Shown: positions 1 through 8,236 of the stretch, piece after piece
How the letters are laid out: each line of letters begins with the position of its first letter
Numbering within the stretch: position 1 is the stretch's first letter
Origin: Azoarcus sp. KH32C
Lineage (GTDB): Bacteria > Pseudomonadota > Gammaproteobacteria > Burkholderiales > Rhodocyclaceae
Assembly (NCBI RefSeq): GCF_000349945.1
Contig: NC_020516.1
Coordinates: forward strand, 4,340,001-4,404,000
Direction of reading: 5' to 3'
DNA: 64,000 bases
Program-made: the position numbers and the translations under genes
Notes under the pieces: model-generated
The model's database searches: none
What the model saw: only the letters and a program-made list of their open reading frames with translations
Told to the model about the DNA's origin: nothing

Positions 1-106
1 GGCGCTCGACCGCCAACGAGATGAAGGCCCCGAGCCCGAGCAGCACCGCTGCGCACACGCTGCCGAACAGCAGGGTCAAGCGCAGCGTGAGCGACAGGCG
101 CGGCAT
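1..106 (-). CDS. Heavy-metal sensor histidine kinase, N-terminal fragment (CusS/CopS type)
   Basis: Only the first 35 codons lie in the window; the gene continues past base 1. The visible residues begin MPRLSLTLRLTLLFGS and run into a hydrophobic first membrane segment, the usual start of a CusS/CopS-type inner-membrane kinase that senses periplasmic metal. Its ATG overlaps the stop of the upstream response regulator (TGATG), so the two are translationally coupled. The assignment rests on this coupling and on the divergent copper efflux operon; the catalytic domains are not visible. Confidence 0.75.
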   Translation of the reverse strand, partial: MPRLSLTLRLTLLFGSVCAAVLLGLGAFISLAVER

Positions 107-777
107 CACTGCGCCTCGAGCACGTAACCCATGCCGCGCACCGTATGGATGAGCTTGGGTTCGAACGGCTCATCGACCTTCGCGCGCAGGCGGCGCACGG
201 CCACTTCGATGACATTGGTGTCGCTGTCGAAATTCATGTCCCACACCTGCGAGGCGATCAGCGAGCGCGGCAGCACCTCGCCCTGGCGTCGCAACAGCAA
301 CTCGAGCAGGCCGAATTCCTTCGCAGTGAGATCGATGCGCTGGCCAGCCCGCGTCACGCGCCGGCGCAGCAGGTCGAGCTCCAGGTCCGCCACGCGTAGC
401 ACCTCCGGCTCCTTCGACTTGCCACGGCGCAGGAGCGTTCGCACGCGGGCGAGCAGTTCGGAGAACGCAAAAGGCTTGACGAGATAATCGTCCGCACCGA
501 GCTCCAGCCCGCGCACGCGGTCCTCGACCTGGTCGCGCGCCGTCAGGAACAGCACCGGGAACTCGCGTCCGGCACGCCGGACCGTCTGCAGCACGCTCCA
601 GCCGTCGAGCCCGGGCAGCATCACGTCGAGGATCATCAGGTCGTACTCGCCGGTCAGCGCGTAATGCACGCCGTCCATGCCGTCGCGCACCAGATCGCAG
701 ACGAAGCCCGCCTCGACCAACCCCTGGCGGAGATAGTCGCCCGTCTTGAGTTCATCTTCGACGATCAGTATCTTCAT
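106..777 (-). CDS. cusR: OmpR-family heavy-metal response regulator
   Basis: 223 aa. The receiver domain (residues 1-115) has the acidic pair E7/D8, the phospho-acceptor D51 (LMILDVMLPG) and the conserved K in LVKPF. The C-terminal winged helix (about 125-223) ends with the typical IHTVRGMGYVLE. I chose the start at MKILIVEDE, the family-standard N-terminus, over an in-frame ATG 12 codons upstream. The partner kinase overlaps its 3' end. The gene diverges from cusF-C-B-A, and the intergenic region holds a perfect dyad that is a likely binding site. Family knowledge: regulators of this type switch on copper/silver efflux genes when periplasmic metal rises. CopR is an equally good name. Confidence 0.9.
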   Translation of the reverse strand: MKILIVEDELKTGDYLRQGLVEAGFVCDLVRDGMDGVHYALTGEYDLMILDVMLPGLDGWSVLQTVRRAGREFPVLFLTARDQVEDRVRGLELGADDYLVKPFAFSELLARVRTLLRRGKSKEPEVLRVADLELDLLRRRVTRAGQRIDLTAKEFGLLELLLRRQGEVLPRSLIASQVWDMNFDSDTNVIEVAVRRLRAKVDEPFEPKLIHTVRGMGYVLEAQ

Positions 778-842
778 TTCCGTTCCCTGATACCAACGGT
801 CCATGCGGGGCATTGTGCCTGTCGTCGGGCGAGCCGGCCAAA

Positions 843-860
843 GATTACAAAGATGTAATC
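843..860. promoter_or_regulatory. Perfect dyad GATTACA-N4-TGTAATC, likely CusR/CopR box
   Basis: Seven-base perfect inverted repeats separated by AAGA, in the 205-bp gap between divergent cusR (start 777) and cusF (start 983). Spacing and base composition resemble the cop/cus boxes bound by OmpR-family copper regulators. That binding is inferred from position and symmetry. Confidence 0.7.
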
Positions 861-982
861 GACGTGTCAGCTTGCCGTCCGCCGCCTCGCCGCATCATGC
901 CAAACAGAACCAGCCACAGGGGCGGTTCTCGCGTCGATACGGCAACGCCGGCTGCCCCGACACAAGCCCAGAGGCCACGACC

Positions 983-1324
983 ATGAACATCAAGCCCTTC
1001 CTCCTCGCCGCCGCGTTGTGCGTCGCCGCCCCCGCCGCCCTCGCAGAGAGCAGCCACGACGGACATCTCGCAGCGCCGACCGCCGCCGCGGGAAAGCCGG
1101 CGACCATGTCCAGCGGCACTGTGCGCAAGGTCGACAAGGGCGCCGGCAAGATCACAATCGCCCACGGTCCGCTCGAAAACCTGGGCATGCCGGGCATGAC
1201 TATGGCATTCCGCGTTGGCGACGCGGCAATGCTGGACCAGGTCAAGGTCGGCGACAAGATCCGCTTCGTCGCCGAACGCGTGGAAGGCGTCTTCAGCGTC
1301 ACGAAGCTCGAAGTCGCGCAGTAG
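983..1324 (+). CDS. cusF: Periplasmic copper/silver chaperone CusF-like
   Basis: 113 aa. The signal peptide ends about residue 21 (AAPAALA). The mature part is one CusF/OB-fold domain with the metal signature AHGPLENLGMPGMTM. Aligned with E. coli CusF (H36, W44, M47, M49), the His and both distal Met are present but the Trp that caps the metal is replaced by Met. The start is the ATG in front of the signal peptide. It heads the efflux operon, 102 bp before cusC. CusF hands Cu(I)/Ag(I) to the CusCBA pump. A second CusF domain is fused to CusB in this operon and keeps the Trp. Confidence 0.88.
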   Translation: MNIKPFLLAAALCVAAPAALAESSHDGHLAAPTAAAGKPATMSSGTVRKVDKGAGKITIAHGPLENLGMPGMTMAFRVGDAAMLDQVKVGDKIRFVAERVEGVFSVTKLEVAQ

Positions 1325-1426
1325 AGGGGGACGGACGCCTCGGCGCGAAATCCCGCCGCACGGGGGCCAGGCCCGCGGATCTCACCTGTCGTTCAAGAAC
1401 AACAAATATCTTACGGAGTATCGACG

Positions 1427-2764
1427 ATGATCTCGGCCATGGCGGGCGCCTTCCGACCACGCGTGAGCGTGCCGCTTCTGGTCGCCGCCGTAGCGCTTGC
1501 CGGCGCAACCGCACAGGCACAGGATGGCGTTCAGACCTTTCCGGTCGGAGCCGACGCGGTCGCCCTCGCCGCGCCCGCGCTGGGAGCGACCGCTGCAAGC
1601 TTGCTCGACCACGCCCGCGCAACGAGCCCCGCCTTCGCCGCCCAGCGCGCCGAAACCGCCGCCGCGCGGGAGCGGATCGAATCGGCCGGCGCGCTGCCCG
1701 ATCCGAACGTCCAGGTCGAGCTGATGGATTTCACGAACCGGATGCGCGGCGGCAACACGACGCTGGTCCCCGGTCAAGTCGGCGAGACGCGCTACCGCGT
1801 GATCCAGCAACTGCCCGGATGGGGCAAGCGCGAGTTGCAGACGCGCGCGGCCGCGGCGAAGGCCGACCAGGCCGCTGCGGGTCTCGACGCCGCCTGGCTG
1901 GATCTCGCCGCGTCGATCAAGAGCGCGTGGCTGCGCTACTACGCCGCCGACCGCGAAGCCGCGCTCGCGCGCGAATCGCTGACGCTGCTCGGCGGGCTCG
2001 AGGAAGCGGCCCTCGCGCGCTACCGCCAGGGCCTCGCGCCGCAGCAGGCAGTGCTGCGCGCGCAGCGCGAGATCACGAGCCAGCGCCTCGCCCAGGTCGC
2101 CATCGAACAGCGCCGCCGCAGTGCCGCCGCCGCCCTCAACGGCCTGCTCGCCCGCGCCCCCGATGCGCCGCTGGCCGCACCGATCGACCCGCCGGCCCTG
2201 CCGTCCGCCGTGGACCTGGCGTCCCTGGTGGCCCACGCTCGCGACCGCAACCCGGCGCTCACCGCCGACGAACGCGGCATCGACGCTGCCCGTCTCGAAC
2301 GCGAGCGCACCTGGGCGGACCGCTATCCGGACTTTTCCGTTGGCCTCACGAACAACCGCGTCCGCGGCGAAGCGCAGACCTGGGACGTGATGTTCGAGGT
2401 CATGATCCCCTTGCAGCAATCCACGCGCCGCGCACGCGAGCGCGAGGCCGAACACATGCTCGCCGCCGCGGACGCACGCCGTGAGGCGACCGGCGCCCGC
2501 ATCGCCGGCGAGGTCGGCACCGCCTATTCGAACTTCACGAGCAGCCAGGAAAGCCGGCGGCTGATCCGCGGCACCCTGCTGCCCCAGGCCCAGGCGACGC
2601 GCGACGCCACCCGCGCCGCCTTCGAGACCGGCCGCGCCGACTTCGACGCCGTCCTCGAAGCCGAGCGCCAGCTCGTCGACACGCGCATGAGCCTGCTCCA
2701 GGCCGACGTCGAATCGCACATGGCCCTCATCGAAATCGAGAAACTGGTCGGAGAACCCTTGTGA
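1427..2764 (+). CDS. cusC: TolC-family outer-membrane efflux protein (CusC-like)
   Basis: 445 aa. A signal peptide (about residues 1-30, ending ATAQAQ) is followed by two repeats of long alanine/arginine-rich helices typical of the TolC/OEP fold, e.g. AQRAETAAARERIESAGALP and a second set near residues 260-430. No lipobox Cys is seen, unlike E. coli CusC. It forms the trimeric outer-membrane channel of the Cus pump. A GGAG element precedes the chosen ATG. The last codons overlap the GTG start of cusB by four bases, so the two are translationally coupled. Confidence 0.88.
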   Translation: MISAMAGAFRPRVSVPLLVAAVALAGATAQAQDGVQTFPVGADAVALAAPALGATAASLLDHARATSPAFAAQRAETAAARERIESAGALPDPNVQVELMDFTNRMRGGNTTLVPGQVGETRYRVIQQLPGWGKRELQTRAAAAKADQAAAGLDAAWLDLAASIKSAWLRYYAADREAALARESLTLLGGLEEAALARYRQGLAPQQAVLRAQREITSQRLAQVAIEQRRRSAAAALNGLLARAPDAPLAAPIDPPALPSAVDLASLVAHARDRNPALTADERGIDAARLERERTWADRYPDFSVGLTNNRVRGEAQTWDVMFEVMIPLQQSTRRAREREAEHMLAAADARREATGARIAGEVGTAYSNFTSSQESRRLIRGTLLPQAQATRDATRAAFETGRADFDAVLEAERQLVDTRMSLLQADVESHMALIEIEKLVGEPL

Positions 2765-4305
2765 AACCCGTCGTGCAACTCACCATCGCCGCAATCGCGG
2801 TCGCTGCCGCCCTTGGCGCCGGCTACTGGGCCGGCACGCGCAACGCAGGCCACGGTGCGGCGCCGGCCGAGTCCTCCACGCCTGCAGCCACGGCCGATGC
2901 GGGCGGCAGCCGCAAGATCCTCTACTACCGCAACCCGATGGGCCTGCCCGACACCTCGCCGGTGCCGAAGAAGGACTCGATGGGCATGGACTACATTCCC
3001 GTCTACGAGAGCGAAGGCGCGGGCGCCGGCCAGGACGATGCAGGCGCCGTCACCGTCAGCCCCTCGCGCCTGCAGACCCTGGGCGTACGCACCGCGGTCG
3101 CGGAGTTGCGCACGCTGGACGAGCCGCTGCGCGCGGTCGGTCGCATCGCCATCAACGAGCGTACGATTGTGGACGTCACCCCGCGCTTCGAAGGCTGGAT
3201 CGAGCGCCTACACGTCAACGCGAGCGGCGACCCGGTCCGCCGCGGCCAACCGCTGTTCTCGGTCTACAGCCCCGAACTCCTGTCGGCTGGCTCCGAGCTG
3301 CAGATCGCCGAGCGCCTGCAGCACGATGCGTCCGCCGATCCCGCCGCGGCCGAATCGGCAAAGCGTCTCGCCGACGCGACCCGTGCACGGGTGTCGAACT
3401 GGCAGATGAAGCTGCCCGAAGGCGTCAAAGCGGGCAGCGGGCGGCTCACCTTCACCTCGCCCGCCAACGGCATCGTGCTCGAAAAGAAGGCCGTCGAAGG
3501 CATGCGCTTCATGCCCGGCGACGCGCTCTACCGCATCGCCGACCTGTCGACCGTCTGGGTGCTCGCCGACGTCTATGAACGTGACCTCGCCCGCATCAAG
3601 CCCGGACAGCCCGCCACGGTCGAGCTCGACGCCTTCCCCGGACGCAGCTTCGCGGCGAAGGTCGCCTACCTTTATCCGACGATCGACGCCGCGACGCGCA
3701 CGACGCAGATCCGCCTCGAACTCGCGAACCCCGAAGGACTGCTTCGCCCCGGTCTCTTCGCGCACGCCGAAGTCGCGACCGGCAAGGCCGCCCCGGCGCT
3801 GACCGTTCCCGCCTCAGCCGTGATCGACAGCGGCGAGCGCCAGGTCGTGCTCGTCGCGAAGGACGAAGGCCGCTTTGCACCGAAGGCGGTCAAGATCGGT
3901 CGTCGCGGCGTCGAGCACGTCGAGATCCTCGAAGGCGTCGCCGAGGGCGATCGCGTCGTCGTCTCGGCGAACTTCCTGATCGACGCCGAGAGCAACCTGC
4001 GCGCCGCGCTCGCGAGCTTCACCGCCGGCAAGGACACGGGCGCCGCCGCGCAAACCTACTCGGGCGAAGGCACGATCGACTCGATCGACCTCTCTTCCGG
4101 CACCGTCAGCATCGCGCACGGCGCCATCCCCGCGCTGCAGTGGCCGGCGATGACGATGGAGTTCAACCTGGCATCCGCCGACCTTGCGAAGACGCTCGCC
4201 CCGGGACAGCCGATCCGCTTCGAGTTCGAGCAGCGCACGCCGGGCGAATTCACCGTCACGCGCATCGAGCCCGCTGCCAGCCCCGCCGGACACCAAGGCC
4301 ACTGA
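2761..4305 (+). CDS. cusB: RND periplasmic adaptor CusB with C-terminal CusF domain
   Basis: 514 aa, GTG start overlapping the cusC stop. Order: N-terminal membrane/signal helix (1-25); a small heavy-metal-binding module at about 55-90 with YYRNPMGLPDTS and the repeated Asp/Met pattern KKDSMGMDYIPVYE; barrel-sandwich and hairpin domains of the membrane-fusion family (about 95-420); and a C-terminal CusF domain (about 435-510) with AHGAIPALQWPAMTM, which keeps the His, Trp and two Met ligands. The adaptor joins the inner-membrane pump to the outer-membrane channel and passes metal to CusA. The fused chaperone makes the separate cusF look redundant or differently tuned. Confidence 0.9.
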   Translation: MKPVVQLTIAAIAVAAALGAGYWAGTRNAGHGAAPAESSTPAATADAGGSRKILYYRNPMGLPDTSPVPKKDSMGMDYIPVYESEGAGAGQDDAGAVTVSPSRLQTLGVRTAVAELRTLDEPLRAVGRIAINERTIVDVTPRFEGWIERLHVNASGDPVRRGQPLFSVYSPELLSAGSELQIAERLQHDASADPAAAESAKRLADATRARVSNWQMKLPEGVKAGSGRLTFTSPANGIVLEKKAVEGMRFMPGDALYRIADLSTVWVLADVYERDLARIKPGQPATVELDAFPGRSFAAKVAYLYPTIDAATRTTQIRLELANPEGLLRPGLFAHAEVATGKAAPALTVPASAVIDSGERQVVLVAKDEGRFAPKAVKIGRRGVEHVEILEGVAEGDRVVVSANFLIDAESNLRAALASFTAGKDTGAAAQTYSGEGTIDSIDLSSGTVSIAHGAIPALQWPAMTMEFNLASADLAKTLAPGQPIRFEFEQRTPGEFTVTRIEPAASPAGHQGH

Positions 4306-4306
4306 C

Positions 4307-7300
4307 ATGCTCAACCGCCTCATCGACTGGTCGGCCCGCAACGTCTTCCTCGTCCTGCTGGCGACGCTCTTCGTCGCCGCAGCCGGCGTCTATGCGCTGA
4401 AGAAAACGCCGGTGGATGCGCTCCCCGACCTCTCCGACGTGCAGGTCATCGTCTTCGCCGACTACCCCGGCCAGGCGCCGCAAGTCGTCGAGGACCAGGT
4501 CACCTATCCGCTGACGACGGCACTCCTCGCGGTGCCCAAGGCCAAGGTCGTGCGCGGCTTCTCGATGTTCGGCGCGTCCTACGTGTACGTGATCTTCGAG
4601 GATGGCACCGACATCTACTGGGCCCGCTCGCGCGTCCTCGAATACCTCTCGTCGGCCGCCGGCCGCATGCCCGCGGGCGTGTCGCCGCAGATCGGGCCGG
4701 ACGCGACCGGCGTCGGCTGGGTCTATCAATATGCGCTCACCGACAAGGACCGCTCGCTCGCGGAGCTGCGCAGCCTGCAGGACTGGTACGTCCGCTACCA
4801 GCTCACGAAGGCGCAGGGTGTGGCCGAAGTCGCGAGCCTCGGCGGCTTCGTCAAGGAATACCAGGTCACGGTCGATCCGCACCGGCTCGCAAGCTACGGC
4901 ATCCCGCTCGACCGCGTCGCGCAAGTGATCCGCACATCGAACCGCGACGTCGGCGGCCGTGTCGTCGAGATGGCCGAGACCGAATACATGGTGCGCGGCC
5001 GCGGCTATCTGCGCAGCGCGCAGGACATTGCCGACCTCGTTCTGAAGAGCGAAGGAGGCACGCCGGTGCTCGTGCGCGACGTCGCCCGCGTCGAACTCGT
5101 CCCGGCCGAGCGCCGCGGCATCGCGGAGCTCAACGGCGAAGGCGAAGTCGCCTCCGGCATCGTCATGGCACGTTTCGGCCAGAACGCCCTCGACGTGATC
5201 GCCAACGTCAAGGCGAAGATCGCCGAGATCGGCGCCGGCCTGCCGGAAGGCACGTCCATCGTCCCCGTCTACGATCGTTCGGCGCTGATCGAACGCGCGA
5301 TCGCCAACCTCAAGGGCACGCTGCTCGAGGAAAGTCTCATCGTCGCCGTCGTGTGCGTCGTGTTCCTGATGCACGTGCGCAGCGCGCTCGTCGCGATCAT
5401 CACGCTACCGATTGGCATCCTCGTCGCGTTCATCGCGATGCGCACGCTCGGGCTCGGCTCCAACATCATGAGCCTCGGCGGCATCGCGATCGCGATCGGC
5501 GCGATGGTCGACGCCGCCATCGTGATGATTGAAAACGCCCACAAGCGGCTCGAACAGGTCCCCGACGACGCCCCGCAATCCGCCCGCGCCGAAGCGATGA
5601 TCCGCGCCTGCAAGGAAGTCGGCCCCGCGCTCTTCTTCTCGCTGCTGATCATCACCGTCTCCTTCCTGCCCGTCTTCACGCTCGAAGGCCAGGAAGGCCG
5701 CATGTTCTCGCCGCTCGCCTTCACGAAGACCTTCTCGATGGCGGGCGCGGCGCTCCTGTCCGTGACGCTCGTGCCGGTGCTGATGATGCTCTTCATCCGC
5801 GGCCGCATCCTGCCCGAGGCGAAGAACCCGGTGAATCGCGCGCTGATCTGGCTCTACCGCCCAATCATCGCGTGGGTCATGCGCCATCGCGCGCTGACGC
5901 TCGTCGCCGCGCTCGTCTCGATGGCGATCACGCTCTACCCGGCAAGCCGCATCGGCGCCGAATTCATGCCGACGCTCAACGAAGGCACGCTCTTCTACAT
6001 GCCCGCGTCGCTGCCCGGCATGTCGGTGACGAAGGCTGGCGAACTCTTGCAGACCACGGACCGCATCATCAAGACCTTCCCCGAGGTCGAGTCCGTCTAC
6101 GGCAAGGCCGGCCGCGCGACCAGTGCCACCGACCCCGCGCCGCTCGAAATGTTCGAGACCGTCATCAACCTCAAGCCGCAATCGGAATGGCGCCCCGGCA
6201 TGACGACTGACAAGCTGATCGCCGAGATGGACGCGGCACTCAAGTTCCCCGGCGTCGCGAACTCCTGGACCATGCCGATCAAGGCCCGCCTCGACATGCT
6301 CTCGACCGGCATCCGCACGCCGATCGGCGTCAAGGTCTTCGGCAAGGACCTCGCGACCATCGAACGCCTCGCCCGCGAAGTCGAAGCCGCCGTCCGCGAC
6401 GTCCCCGGCACGACGAGCGCCTACGCCGAGCGCGTCACCGGCGGCTTCTACCTCGATATCACCCCGGACCGGGCGCAGCTCGCGCGCTATGGCATCACTG
6501 TCGACGACTTCCAGATGGTCGTCGCGACCGCCCTCGGCGGCGACCCCGTCACGACCACCGTCGAAGGCCTCGAACGCTACACCGTCGCCGTGCGCTACCC
6601 GCGCGACCTGCGCGACGACCCGCGCCGCATCGCATCGGAAGTCTTCGTCCCGCTCCCCGGCGGCGGCAACCTCCCCCTCGGCCAGCTCGCAAAGGTCACG
6701 CTCACCAAGGGCGCCCCCGCGATCCGCACCGAGAACGCGTTGCTCACCGCTTATGTATACGTCGACATCCGCGACCGCGACATCGGCTCCTACGTCGCCG
6801 ACGCCCGCCGCGCCGTCACCGAAAAAGTCGCCTTCCCGCCGGGTTACTACGCCACCTGGAGCGGCCAGTTCGAATACATGGAACGCGCGAAGGAAAAGCT
6901 CATCGTCGTCGTGCCGCTGACCCTCGCGATCATCTTCCTGCTCCTCTACCTCAACTTCCGCCGCCTCACCGAAACCCTGATCGTGATGCTGTCCGTGCCC
7001 TTCGCGCTTGTCGGTGGCATCTGGCTGATGTGGTGGCTCGGCTACAACATGAGCGTCGCCGTCGCCGTCGGCTTCATCGCGCTGGCCGGCGTCGCCGCCG
7101 AAACCGGCGTCGTGATGCTGATCTACCTCGACCACGCCTGGGAGGCGATCAAGGCCCAACGCCAAGCCGAAGGCCGCGTCCCCGACACCACCGACCTCTA
7201 CCACGCCATCATGGAAGGCGCCGTCGAACGCGTCCGCCCGAAGATGATGACGGTGGTCGCGATCATCGCTGGCCTGCTGCCGATCATGTGGGGCAGCGGC

Positions 7301-7471
7301 ACCGGCTCGGAGGTCATGAGCCGGATTGCCGCGCCGATGGTGGGGGGGATGCTGTCCTCGACGGTGCTGACGCTGGGGGTGATTCCGGCGATTTATGGGT
7401 TGGTGAAGGAGTGGAGGCTGACACGGGCGATGGAGTCGGCCAGTAGCGCCTTCGAACCGACCAGAGCCTGA
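4307..7471 (+). CDS. cusA: Heavy-metal efflux RND pump CusA
   Basis: 1054 aa, the normal length of the HME-RND family. It opens with the family N-terminus MLNRLIDWSARN and the first membrane helix, then DALPDLSDVQVIVFADYPGQ, a hallmark of CusA/CzcA pumps. Two sets of membrane segments flank two periplasmic loops. Met-containing segments (EFMPTLNEGTLFYMP, WTMPIKARLDMLSTGIRTP) fit the Cu/Ag subgroup rather than Zn/Co. The ATG lies one base after the cusB stop. It uses the proton gradient to expel Cu(I)/Ag(I) from periplasm or cytoplasm through CusC. The final 150 bases are less GC-rich than the body of the gene. Confidence 0.93.
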   Translation: MLNRLIDWSARNVFLVLLATLFVAAAGVYALKKTPVDALPDLSDVQVIVFADYPGQAPQVVEDQVTYPLTTALLAVPKAKVVRGFSMFGASYVYVIFEDGTDIYWARSRVLEYLSSAAGRMPAGVSPQIGPDATGVGWVYQYALTDKDRSLAELRSLQDWYVRYQLTKAQGVAEVASLGGFVKEYQVTVDPHRLASYGIPLDRVAQVIRTSNRDVGGRVVEMAETEYMVRGRGYLRSAQDIADLVLKSEGGTPVLVRDVARVELVPAERRGIAELNGEGEVASGIVMARFGQNALDVIANVKAKIAEIGAGLPEGTSIVPVYDRSALIERAIANLKGTLLEESLIVAVVCVVFLMHVRSALVAIITLPIGILVAFIAMRTLGLGSNIMSLGGIAIAIGAMVDAAIVMIENAHKRLEQVPDDAPQSARAEAMIRACKEVGPALFFSLLIITVSFLPVFTLEGQEGRMFSPLAFTKTFSMAGAALLSVTLVPVLMMLFIRGRILPEAKNPVNRALIWLYRPIIAWVMRHRALTLVAALVSMAITLYPASRIGAEFMPTLNEGTLFYMPASLPGMSVTKAGELLQTTDRIIKTFPEVESVYGKAGRATSATDPAPLEMFETVINLKPQSEWRPGMTTDKLIAEMDAALKFPGVANSWTMPIKARLDMLSTGIRTPIGVKVFGKDLATIERLAREVEAAVRDVPGTTSAYAERVTGGFYLDITPDRAQLARYGITVDDFQMVVATALGGDPVTTTVEGLERYTVAVRYPRDLRDDPRRIASEVFVPLPGGGNLPLGQLAKVTLTKGAPAIRTENALLTAYVYVDIRDRDIGSYVADARRAVTEKVAFPPGYYATWSGQFEYMERAKEKLIVVVPLTLAIIFLLLYLNFRRLTETLIVMLSVPFALVGGIWLMWWLGYNMSVAVAVGFIALAGVAAETGVVMLIYLDHAWEAIKAQRQAEGRVPDTTDLYHAIMEGAVERVRPKMMTVVAIIAGLLPIMWGSGTGSEVMSRIAAPMVGGMLSSTVLTLGVIPAIYGLVKEWRLTRAMESASSAFEPTRA

Positions 7472-7569
7472 CCGCCGGGTTCATGGGAGGCGTCGAGCGA
7501 TAGCTAAGGTCGCCCATATGCGACTTATCTGATTATTATCGCTTGTCTGTCCCCACCAAATGATAAAGC

Positions 7570-7641
7570 ACTCGACCGGCACGAGCGCCGCAGACACGGG
7601 CTCCGACACCAAGTACGTGCCGGCCTCCTGCCGCGGCTAAT
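7570..7641 (+). pseudogene. Relic of a pilin 3' end
   Basis: In the frame that ends at the TAA at 7639-7641 the last residues are GSDTKYVPASCRG, identical to the C-terminus of the intact PilA. The bases from 7597 on match 8625-8662 with one visible change. Upstream of that the frame reads a short Ser/Thr/Gly/Ala run and then loses similarity. There is no start, leader peptide or hydrophobic helix. It is a truncated remnant of a second pilin gene. Confidence 0.85.
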
Positions 7642-7659
7642 ACTGCAGTTCGAAAAGTG

Positions 7660-7684
7660 GCCCCTCCTCATGAGGGGCTTTTTT
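7660..7684 (+). terminator. Rho-independent terminator, relic copy
   Basis: Stem GCCCCTC / GAGGGGC with a 5-base loop followed by six T. It is nearly identical to the terminator after the intact pilA at 8682-8706. Confidence 0.8.
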
Positions 7685-7704
7685 GTTTGTACGAGGTTGA
7701 AGGC

Positions 7705-7891
7705 ATGAACCTATTCGGGCTATTCACGAGCGAGCCGGAGAAAGCCTTGGCGCGCAAACTGGGCTGATCGACCAGGGCCGTCAGGTCTTGTCGTCAAACC
7801 GGGTGTCGCGTGTGCTTGAGCAGGTTTTTCGAAACCGCAAAGCACCATCAGTCACAGATTGGCATGGATTTCATGAAACGCGCCCACCCGA
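7705..7891 (+). pseudogene. Broken copy of the 111-aa orphan gene
   Basis: It starts with the same codons as the gene at 8727 (MNLFGLFTSEPEKALARKL) and then carries a deletion of about 36 bases with an extra G that gives a TGA stop shortly after codon 20. Further on, stretches matching KDHQAQTGMGFMKRA are recognisable in another frame (FETAKHHQSQIGMDFMKRA). The remaining 3' part, about 160 bases in the intact gene and its downstream spacer, is deleted. Clearly non-functional. Confidence 0.85.
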
Positions 7892-7917
7892 AACCCTTCT
7901 CTGATTCGTCATCATCG

Positions 7918-8022
7918 ATGCTGCTACGTCTGATCAAGAACATTTTCTCGCAGCGCTCTACGAACTCGCGCAGCGGCGTCTGCCGCGAAGTCACATTGTC
8001 AACAATTGACATTCCCACCTAG
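7918..8022 (+). pseudogene. 5' fragment of the pilin-locus glycosyltransferase gene
   Basis: Begins MLLRLIKNIFSQRSTNS, against MLLHLIKNLFSQRATNS at the start of the intact gene at 9127, then similarity stops near 7972 and the frame closes at 8022. The upstream 25 bases also match those before the intact start. Only about 18 codons of the original gene remain. Confidence 0.8.
7997..8011. promoter_or_regulatory. Dyad TGTCAA-N3-TTGACA upstream of pilA
   Basis: Perfect 6-base inverted repeat about 160-175 bases upstream of the sigma-54 promoter. Its half-site contains TGTC, which I recall as the core of PilR-binding elements in Pseudomonas. A further CTGTC lies at 8027-8031. Its role as a PilR enhancer is inference. 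Confidence 0.45.
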
Positions 8023-8048
8023 CATCCTGTCGCTTGTTGACGCATTCT

Positions 8049-8062
8049 GTGACAAATATCAC
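8049..8062. promoter_or_regulatory. Dyad GTGA-N6-TCAC upstream of pilA
   Basis: Short inverted repeat GTGACAAATATCAC between the TGTC elements and the pilA promoter. Symmetry and CRP/FNR-like spacing suggest a regulator site, but the arms are only four bases, so support is weak. Confidence 0.3.
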
Positions 8063-8171
8063 GCGATGCAGCGAGCCGCGACGACCCCGCCCGGCCACAT
8101 CTTCCTTCAACCAACTGTTTTGATTGCATTTCCGTGAACGCCTTATAGCAAGTGCGGGAATACCGAAAATC

Positions 8172-8186
8172 TGGCACATACGTTGC
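8172..8186 (+). promoter_or_regulatory. Sigma-54 (-24/-12) promoter of pilA
   Basis: TGGCAC-N5-TTGC: the GG at 8173-8174 and the GC at 8185-8186 are exactly 12 bases apart, as sigma-54 requires. Transcription should start near 8198, leaving a leader of about 39 bases before the pilA ATG. The NtrC-type activator PilR is encoded 5.7 kb downstream in this window. Confidence 0.88.
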
Positions 8187-8236
8187 GGAAGCATAGCCAA
8201 GCGGACAGTCCGTGGTTTCCTCTAAGGAGAAGCATC

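Larger units (their letters stand above)
7472..8171. other. Gene-poor stretch with relic pilin cassette and pilA upstream region
   Basis: No intact gene is visible between cusA and the pilA promoter. The first 100 bases show nothing recognisable. From about 7570 to 7972 the sequence is a decayed copy of the downstream pilin 3' end, its terminator, the small orphan gene and the first codons of the glycosyltransferase (listed separately). From 7990 to 8171 there is AT-richer DNA with two dyads, likely the control region of pilA. Confidence 0.8.
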
